Made by a program: the position numbers and the translations under genes
Source: a virus
Length of the DNA stretch: 64,000 nucleotides
Direction: 5' to 3' (one strand)
Virus record (IMG/VR): IMGVR_UViG_3300031576_000014
Span: 30,583-94,582 of that record
Shown here: in pieces, positions 32,679 through 40,534 of the stretch
Layout: each line of letters starts with the position of its first letter
How positions within the stretch are numbered: the first letter of the stretch is position 1
Notes under the pieces: model-generated
Database searches by the model: none
What the model saw: only the letters and a program-made list of their open reading frames with translations
What the model was told of the DNA's origin: nothing

Positions 32679-33719
32679 TCAGAACAGAAAGCTCTGCCGC
32701 CCGATGCCCGGCGTGTACGGCGTCGGAACGCCCGTCAGGCCGGCGAGGTCCGGGGGCTGCGTCAGGAGCGTGGCCGGGATCAGCGCCGCGAGCCCTATGC
32801 TGTCGAGCGCGCCCCCCGGCGTCGTGGCGGTCGGGGTGGCCGGCGACGCAGCACCCTGGAGCAGGGTCGTCATGATCGCCGCGAGCGTTCCAGGAAAACC
32901 CGCGTTGAAGGAAACCGTGAACGGCATCGCCCACGCCCCCAGGGCGTTCATCACGATCACGAAGTTCGCGATGAGGTTCGAGACCTGCTCGAGCGTGATC
33001 GCGTGGCCGGTCGCCCCGAGCCCGCCCGTCGCGACCGCGAGCGTGCCCTGCGTCAGGAACTGGGAGCCGTCCGCAGCCATCGTCAGCTGCGTCGTCCCCG
33101 CAGCCTGGAGGAGGAGCTGGTTCGACGCGACCTGCACCTGCACCGTCGTGTCGCCGTCCGCGCTCGAAAACCCGACCGCGTCCGCCCCGAGGAAGATGCG
33201 CGCGCCGTCCCCGTCGTTGACCAGGAACTGCCCCTTCTCGTCGAGCGCGATCTGCGAGCCGGTCGCCGCGTTGCGCACGAGGTACGCGTGAGCCGTCTCG
33301 AAGACGTACGGCGTGCGCACGCGCCGGAAAGCGAACGTGTTCTTCGTCGCGTCCATGCCGGCAACGGTGCGGGGCCAAGCGTCGATCGCGTTCGAGAGCC
33401 GCTTGACCACGATCGGCCAGCCGCTCTCGTCCCCTTCCGGGATCGCCACGAGCACCTCGTCGCCCCCGACGATCGGGTGCCAGTCCCCCTCCCCGTCGCC
33501 GGCGACGTCGTTCGCGATCCGGCACGTCACGTCGATCGCGGAGGGCTGGAGCGTCACGTCGACGACGGGGAACGGGAGCGGGTTTCCCTCCGCGTCGTTG
33601 AAACGGAGGCTCCGGGCCTCCTCGGTGTCGAGCTTCACCGTGCCGACGGAGAGCCATTGCCGGGTATCCTGGCCCGGGCCGGCGAAGCCCCTGCGCGCCG
33701 TCTCCTGGTCGTAGGCCAC
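32679..33719 (-). CDS. Baseplate spike-like protein (gpV/gp5 type)
   Basis: A 346-residue protein. The N-terminal third carries an OB-fold-like part in which baseplate V proteins bind the hub (DWHPIVGGDEVLVAIPEGDE). Later segments (SQIALDEKGQFLVNDGDGARIFLG, then DGDTTVQVQVASNQLLLQAAG) read like the beta-helical needle shaft. The last 100 residues are low-charge and Pro/Thr/Ala-rich. Its place next to the hub gene fits the spike assembly that punctures the host envelope. Confidence 0.62.
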   Translation of the reverse strand: MAYDQETARRGFAGPGQDTRQWLSVGTVKLDTEEARSLRFNDAEGNPLPFPVVDVTLQPSAIDVTCRIANDVAGDGEGDWHPIVGGDEVLVAIPEGDESGWPIVVKRLSNAIDAWPRTVAGMDATKNTFAFRRVRTPYVFETAHAYLVRNAATGSQIALDEKGQFLVNDGDGARIFLGADAVGFSSADGDTTVQVQVASNQLLLQAAGTTQLTMAADGSQFLTQGTLAVATGGLGATGHAITLEQVSNLIANFVIVMNALGAWAMPFTVSFNAGFPGTLAAIMTTLLQGAASPATPTATTPGGALDSIGLAALIPATLLTQPPDLAGLTGVPTPYTPGIGRQSFLF

Positions 33720-33728
33720 GCGCCGATC

Positions 33729-35657
33729 CTACTGGCTTTTCGGGATGATCCCGAACGGCCCGAGCGCGAACTGGAGAAGGGGCTTCGACGCAAGCCCGCC
33801 GAAGAGCGGCCGCACGGAACGGATCGCCTGCTCGTTCGCGCCGCCCGTGTTCTGCTGCGCCCCCTGGTCCGCCGTGTCTTTCGCCGGCCTGACCTCCCTC
33901 GGCCGCGTTCCCGACGCTGCGGCACCCGTCTCGGCCGGGGGCGGGTCGACGCGGGAGACGACGTAGTTGACCACCTTGATCTCGAAGCGCGGCGCCTCTG
34001 TCTCGGACCATGTGAGGGTCGACTCCCGCACCCTGTAGATCCTCTGGAACCCGGCCGCCGTGTACGCCCGCGCGTAGCCGCGCGCGAGCGCCGCAGAGTA
34101 GCCGAGGCTGCGCATCAGCTCCTCGCACTGTTCGCGCGAGCGGAGCCGGCGCTCCATGTCGAGTCCCGTCGAGAAGGAGCGCGAGCTGTCCATCAGGATC
34201 TCGACGCTGTCCATGGCCTTCATGTCGAGCAGGTCCGGGTCGTCGTTGCCGCCGCCGAACGAGGCGAGGTTCGTCGTCCTGACCGTGACCGCCAACTCGC
34301 TCCTGTTGATCCCGTGGTAAACGTCCTCCGCGATGCGCGCGATCGTGTCCTTGTCCGAGACGCCGGAGACGCGCCAGACGATCCACTTCTGCTCCTCTTT
34401 CCCATCGCCGGGGAGCGCGGAGACCGCCCGGTTGTCCTTGTCCGGGAAGCGGGCGACCAGAACGTTCTTCCTCACAGGGTCGTACGCGCGGACTTCGACG
34501 TTCGCCGGCTCCCGCGCGCCGAACTCGCGCTCCGGCTCCAGCTCGTCGACGTTCGCCCCGTAGACGAACGCGCGCACGGGGTAGGTGCCCGACGGCAGGT
34601 TCCGCGTCTCGTAGGGGTCGTCCTCGCGCTGCGGAACGTCGTCGCCGACGAGGGAGCGCACGCGCTGGACGATGAGCGCCGTCCCTTCGACCCGGACGGA
34701 GTGCCCGATCGATCCGCAGACGTCGGTCAAGTAGTCCCAGACGTTGAAGTTGTCCCCGCTCGTCGAGCCCCCGCCCTTCGAGACCGGCGGCCCGAGCTGC
34801 GGCCGGAAGGCGGAACCCGCGAGCGCCTCCCCTAGCCGCGGCGGCGTGTGCGCGTCGCGGGAGACGAACGGCCTGTACTCGACCGTCAGGCCCGCAAGCT
34901 GCGGGAAGTTCGAGAGGTAGACCGCGACCGCCTCGTCGATCGGCTTGTCGTAACCGACGACGAGCTTCGGGGGTGCTTGCTGCTTGATGAAGAGCCGCAC
35001 GTTGTCGACGCACTCGAGGTGGACGACGGGCTCCTCGTTCTTCGGGAAGCGCATCTTCCACTTGTCGACCCAGCCCCTGAACCGGACGTTCGTCCGGAGC
35101 TTGCCGTTGCGGTCGAGCCACGTGTCCGTCAAAGACGACGCCGGGAACCCCGGATTCTGGGCGCCCCCGCCGTAAACGTCGCCGCGCGTGAGCCCGCGCA
35201 CGCCCATCGCATGCTCCGCCGGCGTGACCGTGCCGAAAAGGAAATCGACCGCGACCGCCCGGAGCGTCATCGGGTGGAAAGGAAAATCTGTTTGCCGGAG
35301 GTCGACGACGAGCGTGTCCGGCGTCCGGATCCCGTTCTGCTTCCACTCCGCGGTCTTCGGCACGACGCCCGCGATCTCGTGCGTCAGGTCGTCCGCGCTT
35401 CCGAGCTGGTCGCTCCCGCCCCCCGCCTGCGGCGTCTGCCCCTTCGGCAGGAGAAGGAAACGCGTGGTGCCGGCCGGGGCCTCCGGGTCCGTCACGACGA
35501 CGAGCGGAGCCCGGTCGTCCTTCGTGCCCGCGAGCTGCGTCGTCGGCTTCTTCGGGGCCTTGCCCTTCAGAGTCTCCCGCTCGAACTCCTCGAACCGAAC
35601 GACGAGGCGGAGCATGGCCCGGGGGTAATAGTCCTGCGGAGGCGTTTCTAGGGGCAC
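33729..35657 (-). CDS. Baseplate hub protein (gpD/gp27-like)
   Basis: A 642-residue protein located between the LysM-type protein and the spike, as hub proteins are. The central part (NFNVWDYLTDVCGSIGHSVRVEGTALIVQR) is typical of the second domain of phage late-control/hub proteins, and a long beta-rich region follows. The C-terminal 60 residues are Ala/Pro/Gln-rich and probably flexible. It would join the tail tube to the spike. Confidence 0.68.
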   Translation of the reverse strand: MPLETPPQDYYPRAMLRLVVRFEEFERETLKGKAPKKPTTQLAGTKDDRAPLVVVTDPEAPAGTTRFLLLPKGQTPQAGGGSDQLGSADDLTHEIAGVVPKTAEWKQNGIRTPDTLVVDLRQTDFPFHPMTLRAVAVDFLFGTVTPAEHAMGVRGLTRGDVYGGGAQNPGFPASSLTDTWLDRNGKLRTNVRFRGWVDKWKMRFPKNEEPVVHLECVDNVRLFIKQQAPPKLVVGYDKPIDEAVAVYLSNFPQLAGLTVEYRPFVSRDAHTPPRLGEALAGSAFRPQLGPPVSKGGGSTSGDNFNVWDYLTDVCGSIGHSVRVEGTALIVQRVRSLVGDDVPQREDDPYETRNLPSGTYPVRAFVYGANVDELEPEREFGAREPANVEVRAYDPVRKNVLVARFPDKDNRAVSALPGDGKEEQKWIVWRVSGVSDKDTIARIAEDVYHGINRSELAVTVRTTNLASFGGGNDDPDLLDMKAMDSVEILMDSSRSFSTGLDMERRLRSREQCEELMRSLGYSAALARGYARAYTAAGFQRIYRVRESTLTWSETEAPRFEIKVVNYVVSRVDPPPAETGAAASGTRPREVRPAKDTADQGAQQNTGGANEQAIRSVRPLFGGLASKPLLQFALGPFGIIPKSQ

Positions 35658-35658
35658 C

Positions 35659-36957
35659 TCAGGCGCTCCGCGGGGCGTTCGCGAGCGCGGGGACGATGAT
35701 CGGCACGCCCGGCCGGAACGTCGGCGTGTACCAGGGCATGCGGTTCGCCCGCAGGACGTCCGCCCCGTGGTCCGGGCTCCCGTAGAACTTCGTCGAGACG
35801 CTCTGCGGGGTCTCCCCGAGCTTCGGCACGTAGACGGCCAGCACGTCCCCCGCGCGCGTCGTCGAGGAGTCGCGGACGGAGAGCGCTCCCCGGTTCGCGC
35901 CGGAGACGAGCACCTGGCGGATCCTCGACTCGAGGATCCATCCCTGGCGCGCGACGCCGGACGCGGCGAGCTGCGCGTTGCCGAAATAACGGTGAGCCCG
36001 GAGAAGGTCCGAGACGCGCGACTTCGTCGTCATCTCCTCCGGGGGCGTGCGCGAGAGCTGGTCGGCCGCCTGGTTCGCGACCGCCCGCGTGTTGCGCGCG
36101 AGCGCGAGCACGGAGTTCGCGATCGCGAATGGCTGCGCGCGGAGCTTGCGCACCACGTCCCCCGCCTGCCGGAAGACGGCGACGGCGCGGCGCAGCGACC
36201 GGAGAGCGTTGTTGACGAGCCGGAGGGGCGCCCCCGCGAGCTGCTCGAGCTGCCCGAGCGTGAAGCCCGTCGACGAGAGCCTCCGCGCCGCGTCGATCTG
36301 GACGACCTTCGAGAGGACCGCGAACTCCATCGCCTGGACGCTCGCGTCGACCGCGTTCGCCGTCGAAGCGAGGTCCGTGTCCTGCCGCACGCTCACGGCC
36401 CTCTGCTGCGCCGCCCCGCGCCCGACCCACTGGAAGACGATCTCCCACTTGATGAACGTGTGGTCGTTGACCGGCGTCTTGAAGGACTGGGCCCGCCCCT
36501 CCCGCACGATCTTCCGGTCCTCGCCCGCGACGATCCCTCCCCTGCGCGGGTCGCCCGCGAGCGTGTTGCCGGTCGCGGACCACGTCACGCGCAGGCGCTG
36601 GCCCTCGCGCACGATCGCCTCGAGCACCTCCCGGAGCGTCATCGGGTTGATGATCCGGTTCCTCGTCCCCGTCTCGTCGTCGTAGATCGCGGGCACGCGC
36701 CCGAGCTGCGTGCGGCTCCAGACGCCGTTCCAGTTCGAAGGCATCTCCGTCGGGCCGAGCATGTGCTGCGTGCCGTCGACTCCCCCCGCGGGGAAGGACG
36801 TCGGGATCCTGTTGACGGTTCCCCAGTCCGCGCCCTGGAGCGGCAGCGACGGGCCCCGGAGGTAGAGCACGCGCGGCTTCCAGCCGGCGCCCGCCGCCGT
36901 CAGCTCCTCGATCGCGACGACGCTTCCGAAGCCTAGCTGGCTCGTGTCTATCGCCAC
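35659..36957 (-). CDS. Baseplate/tail protein with C-terminal LysM-like domain
   Basis: A 432-residue protein. Residues about 375-428 resemble a LysM module (VYVPKLGETPQSVSTKFYG, RANRMPWY, GVPIIVPAL). The middle (about 240-330) is helical. Phage proteins of this type, often annotated as gp53-like or DNA-circularisation N-like, lie between the tape measure and hub and help start baseplate assembly. The hub gene starts 2 bases after its end. Confidence 0.68.
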   Translation of the reverse strand: MAIDTSQLGFGSVVAIEELTAAGAGWKPRVLYLRGPSLPLQGADWGTVNRIPTSFPAGGVDGTQHMLGPTEMPSNWNGVWSRTQLGRVPAIYDDETGTRNRIINPMTLREVLEAIVREGQRLRVTWSATGNTLAGDPRRGGIVAGEDRKIVREGRAQSFKTPVNDHTFIKWEIVFQWVGRGAAQQRAVSVRQDTDLASTANAVDASVQAMEFAVLSKVVQIDAARRLSSTGFTLGQLEQLAGAPLRLVNNALRSLRRAVAVFRQAGDVVRKLRAQPFAIANSVLALARNTRAVANQAADQLSRTPPEEMTTKSRVSDLLRAHRYFGNAQLAASGVARQGWILESRIRQVLVSGANRGALSVRDSSTTRAGDVLAVYVPKLGETPQSVSTKFYGSPDHGADVLRANRMPWYTPTFRPGVPIIVPALANAPRSA

Positions 36958-36989
36958 GGCCTAGGTCCTTCCGGCCCGCGCGCGCGGAC

Positions 36990-37199
36990 CTACTTCGCGT
37001 TCTTCATCGCCCACTGCCGGAGCGGGTTCGGCTTCGCGCCCTTCTTCTGCGCCGGGGGAACGGGCGGGGCGGGCTCGGCGGACACCGTCGGCGCGGCCTC
37101 CTCTTCCTCTTCCGGGCTCGGGCTCTCCTCTTCCTCCTCGTCGTCGTCGGGTGCGACCGCGCCTGGTTTCGGGGGGATGACCGGCATTCCGTTCGGCAT
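36990..37199 (-). CDS. Small acidic protein
   Basis: A 69-residue protein. The middle is a Glu/Asp/Pro run (DDDEEEEESPSPEEEEEAA) and the C-terminus is basic (KKGAKPNPLRQWAMKNAK). ATG at 37197-37199 begins the plausible part. Probably disordered; it may be a tail assembly factor given its place between the tape measure and LysM-type genes. Confidence 0.45.
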   Translation of the reverse strand: MPNGMPVIPPKPGAVAPDDDEEEEESPSPEEEEEAAPTVSAEPAPPVPPAQKKGAKPNPLRQWAMKNAK

Positions 37200-37259
37200 G
37201 GCTCTTCGCTCCGTGTGCACTACCACTAACAGGAGCAGGAGCAGGCGCCAAGCGCCTCG

Positions 37260-39011
37260 CTAGAGACCCATCGGCGTGGCGGTCCGCGCCTGGTAACGGT
37301 TCGTGCCCGCCGCGACGAGGTCCTTCTTCATCTGGAGGATCACGCGGTCCGGGTCCTCCTGCCGGAAGTCCTGGTGGATCTGGAACGTGTTGTTGAAGAA
37401 GTTCACCTGCGGCGGCGCCGCGAAGACGTCGGGCCTCCAGCCCGCGCCTTTCTTGATCTCCTCCGCCGCCTTCTTCCCGGAAGGCCCGAGCGCCGTGAGC
37501 GTCTTGATGAACTCCTGAGCGCCCGCGCCGAAGATCTCCGGGCCCTTCGATGCGAGGGTGCTCTTCATCGCCTCGGAGTCGACGATCACGCTCGCGATGT
37601 ACTTCTCGATCCCCTTGTTGTGCGTCGACGCGGCCCACTTCCAGATGTTGGCAAACTCGGTCGCGTCGAAGTGAGCCGTCGCCTTCGCCGCGTCCGCTCC
37701 CGCAGCGAACGCTTTGTTGTGGAGGTCCCAGACCTGGCTCCACTGCGCCTGGAACTCCCCCTCGTCGTGCCCGGCCGCCATCATCGCGTCGTGCATGCTC
37801 TTCCGGACGCCCTCGATCTCGTCGGGCGTGAGCACCTGCGCCATCCCGCGCTCGCCGCCAGCAAGCTCCTCCGCCTTCCGGATCGCGCGGCCCGAGAGCG
37901 TCTCGAGGCCCCCCTTGCCGACGGCGCCTGGCATCAGCGACTGGAGGGTCGCGATCTCGCGTTCCAGCTCGTCGATGAACCAGTCCCAGCCCATGCCCGC
38001 GAGCTTGATCGAGTCGGCCGCATCTTTGATGAACTCCGCGCCCTTCATCAGGTAGTTCGCGAAGTCGTCTCCGTCCGTGAAGAACCTGTCGAGCACGCCC
38101 CCGATCGCGTCGCCCGCGGCCGAGAACGCTTCCTTGATCTCCTCCGAATGCGCGAGGAGCGAGTCGCGCACGACCGCGATGCCGCGCATCAGCGGGTCGA
38201 CGATCGGCCCGCCGGCGTCCTCCATGAACTGCTCGATGATCGCCTTGATCGACCCGATCTGCTCGTCCCACGTCTTCGGCAGGGCCTCCATGCGGACGCC
38301 CATCTTCTCGACGGCCTTCTCGGCAAGCTCCATCTGCTTGTCGACGCTCATCTTCATCATCTGGCCCGCGACCTGCTTCGCGTTGCCGTGGAGGAGCCCC
38401 GTCGCGGCGATCATCTGCACGAGCGGGTTGCGCGCCCGGATGATGCCCATCTCGATGTTCGCGAACGCCTCCGAGAGCTGTCCGGGGCCGCCGGGCACGG
38501 CGCGGCCGGCCTGCGCCATCGCCTCGGTGAGCTTCATCGTCTGGTCGATGGTGTGGCCGCCCCGCTGGAAGATGTCGCCGAAGACCTCGTTCATCTCGCC
38601 GCCCGAGCGGCCGACCTCTTTGCCGACGTTCTCCAGTTCGTCCTGGAGGTCGTGCGCGAAGATGTTGATCGCCTGGATGCTGTCGCCCGCCGTGTCGAGC
38701 AGAAGCATCGAGTTCGCGAGCTTGCGGACGTCGCGCTCGTTGTCGAGGAACGCCTCCGCCGCCTCCTTCGCGACGTCGACGACCTTCTCGAAGCCCTTCT
38801 CGACCCCCTCGAAGAGCAGCTCGCCCGCCGCGAACTCGACGACGTGCTTGACGCTGTCCCCCCAGGCCTGGCCCGCGTGCTCCCCGGCCATCGAGCCGCG
38901 CTCGCCGGCCTTCTCGAGGTTCTCGCCAAGCCGGTCCGCCGCCTTCGCCGCCGGCTTGTCGTCGAGGACGATCCGGACCTTCAGCTCGCCACCGTCGATC
39001 TTTTCGGCCAC
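37260..39011 (-). CDS. Tail tape measure protein
   Basis: A 583-residue, largely helical protein with Ala/Gly-rich amphipathic segments and hydrophobic stretches near residues 220-235 and 290-340. It follows the frameshifted chaperone pair, which fixes its identity by position. At 583 residues it would imply a rather short tail (about 85 nm if 0.15 nm per residue holds). Confidence 0.8.
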   Translation of the reverse strand: MAEKIDGGELKVRIVLDDKPAAKAADRLGENLEKAGERGSMAGEHAGQAWGDSVKHVVEFAAGELLFEGVEKGFEKVVDVAKEAAEAFLDNERDVRKLANSMLLLDTAGDSIQAINIFAHDLQDELENVGKEVGRSGGEMNEVFGDIFQRGGHTIDQTMKLTEAMAQAGRAVPGGPGQLSEAFANIEMGIIRARNPLVQMIAATGLLHGNAKQVAGQMMKMSVDKQMELAEKAVEKMGVRMEALPKTWDEQIGSIKAIIEQFMEDAGGPIVDPLMRGIAVVRDSLLAHSEEIKEAFSAAGDAIGGVLDRFFTDGDDFANYLMKGAEFIKDAADSIKLAGMGWDWFIDELEREIATLQSLMPGAVGKGGLETLSGRAIRKAEELAGGERGMAQVLTPDEIEGVRKSMHDAMMAAGHDEGEFQAQWSQVWDLHNKAFAAGADAAKATAHFDATEFANIWKWAASTHNKGIEKYIASVIVDSEAMKSTLASKGPEIFGAGAQEFIKTLTALGPSGKKAAEEIKKGAGWRPDVFAAPPQVNFFNNTFQIHQDFRQEDPDRVILQMKKDLVAAGTNRYQARTATPMGL

Positions 39012-39014
39012 CCG

Positions 39015-39925
39015 CTACTGCTCCTCTCCCGCGCGACGGATTGACCCTTCGCCGTTCATCAACTCTACAAGGGTCTCGAAGTCGTCGCGCATCTGCGTCA
39101 CGGGGCGATGCTCGTAGTAGTCCGGCGAGACGCGCCCGTAGCGTGCGAGCCGCATGCGCATCGCGTCTCGCCGCTCGACCGCTGCCCGCGGATCGAAGCG
39201 CTCCGCCGCGAGGTCGAGATGCCAGAGCCCCCCGTACCAGCTCGGATAGTAGAAGAAGACCTTCGCGACCCAGTCGTCGACCTCGAACGGGTCCTCTACG
39301 TCGGCTGAGATCGTGCGACCACGTAGCAGTTCACTAAAAAATCGAGCGTCTCCATCTTTCCGAGCTGGTGCGTGCGCACGTAGTTGTTGACGACCGCCTT
39401 CCGGCACTTCGGCCCGATCTCGTTCCAGAACTTCTTGAGCGAGTTCGGCCCCACGCCCCCTCCGCGGTCGACGGCCATCCCGTCGACGACCCGGATCGTC
39501 GCCTTCGCCAGCTCGATCGCGGCCCTCTGGTTGTCTCCCCGCGCCCGCTTGTACGCCTCGATCTCCTCGTAGTCGGAGAGCGTCCAGGCGATGCAGACGC
39601 GGTCGCCCTTGTGCGGGGCGCGCGTCCAGGGCGCGCGGAACCGCATCGCCGCTATCTCGACCCCCGGCGGGACCTTGAGCGTGTTCGGGATGACGGCCCA
39701 GTCGGGCAGTTCGCTGTCCTCGACGTTGCCCGGCTGGGGCGGCTCCGCCTCGTCGTCTTCTTCGTCCCCTTCCTTCTTCTCCGCCTCTTCGTCTTCGTCT
39801 TCAGACTCTTCCGGAGCAGCCGGCGCCGCCTCCGGGTCGACCGCGAACTCCGCCGCGGCCTCCTCCGGCGTGAGCTTCTTCTCTCGAACGCCCGTCGCGT
39901 CCTTCTTAGCCGTCGTTCGTGTCAT
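39015..39925 (-). CDS. Tail assembly chaperone fusion (G-T type) made by -1 frameshift
   Basis: The upstream frame (39296-39925, 209 residues) is the G-like chaperone. The overlapping frame ending at 39015 has no good start of its own and continues the product after a T TTT TTA site. The fusion would be 303 residues: 197 zero-frame codons then SELLRGRTISADV... to the stop. Such pairs bind the tape measure during tail assembly, and the gene directly downstream is the tape measure. Confidence 0.78.
39296..39925 (-). CDS. Tail assembly chaperone, short form (G type)
   Basis: The 209-residue unshifted product. The N-terminal 70 residues are a disordered acidic stretch (EESEDEDEEAEKKEGDEEDDE), followed by a folded domain (residues about 75-190; VPPGVEIAAMRFRAPWTRAPHKG). 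It ends CYVVARSQPT, just past the slippery site. It would be the major form, with the fusion a minor product. Confidence 0.75.
   Translation of the reverse strand: MTRTTAKKDATGVREKKLTPEEAAAEFAVDPEAAPAAPEESEDEDEEAEKKEGDEEDDEAEPPQPGNVEDSELPDWAVIPNTLKVPPGVEIAAMRFRAPWTRAPHKGDRVCIAWTLSDYEEIEAYKRARGDNQRAAIELAKATIRVVDGMAVDRGGGVGPNSLKKFWNEIGPKCRKAVVNNYVRTHQLGKMETLDFLVNCYVVARSQPT
39335..39341 (-). other. -1 ribosomal frameshift slippery heptamer T TTT TTA
   Basis: In the chaperone zero frame the codons are GAT TTT TTA, so the heptamer T TTT TTA is correctly phased (X XXY YYZ). After the slip the next codons AGT GAA CTG CTA read into the T-type frame. It is the same heptamer as the HIV-1 gag-pol site. 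Confidence 0.8.
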
Positions 39926-40085
39926 GGCGCCTCTCCGTTTCCCTTGGTGGGTCCTCCCGCGCGGGCGATCCCAGGAGGCGCTAACTACTGGTCGGGAAGG
40001 CCGGGCTGGTGCCCTGCCTTCCTCGAGCGTCTCCCGCGCGTTCGGACCCTCAGCTAGCGCCTCGCATCTGCTAAAACTGCGTACC

Positions 40086-40520
40086 CTAAAACTGCACGTC
40101 GTGGGTGTCGGCGGCGTAGTCGAGCTTGAACTTGACGTACTCCGTGCCCCCCGCGACGTTCATCGGCAGCTCCCCGAACTTCACGTCCGGCACCACGATC
40201 GTCGGCGTCTGCTGGTTCGGGAAGGCGAGCACCGCAGAGATGTTGAAGACGACGTCGGGCGTGACGCGCCTCTGCCGGTCCGTGACGGCCGCGAGGAAGA
40301 CGAGGAAGTCGGACGAGTGGAGGTCCATCTCCATGTCGCCCTTCACGTGCTTGAAGACGTCGTCGGTCCTGTCGTTCGTCTCGCCGAGGTACCTCTGGAA
40401 AAGGATCTCCGAGACGAAGACCAGGTTGAAGTTCTTGATGTCGACAAGCTCGGTCTCGAGTTCGGCGCCCCTGTTGATGAGCACCGAAACTTCCTGACCC
40501 TTCAAACGTTGGCTGGGCAC
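40086..40520 (-). CDS. Tail tube protein
   Basis: A 144-residue beta-rich protein directly after the sheath gene, the usual tube position in myoviruses. It contains typical short strands (NFNLVFVSEILFQRYLGETND, EMDLHSSDFLVFLAAVTDRQRR) and ends in VKFKLDYAADTHDVQF. A 15-base tandem duplication follows (CTAAAACTGC at 40071 and 40086) and repeats the last codons and stop. The 160-base gap 39926-40085 holds only this duplication and a GC hairpin. Confidence 0.75.
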   Translation of the reverse strand: MPSQRLKGQEVSVLINRGAELETELVDIKNFNLVFVSEILFQRYLGETNDRTDDVFKHVKGDMEMDLHSSDFLVFLAAVTDRQRRVTPDVVFNISAVLAFPNQQTPTIVVPDVKFGELPMNVAGGTEYVKFKLDYAADTHDVQF

Positions 40521-40534
40521 GTTCTCTTACCTTC

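Noticed and set aside
40071-40095. Direct repeat CTAAAACTGC after the tail tube gene
   Set aside because: A simple 15-base tandem duplication of the gene end; no att site or mobile element signs.
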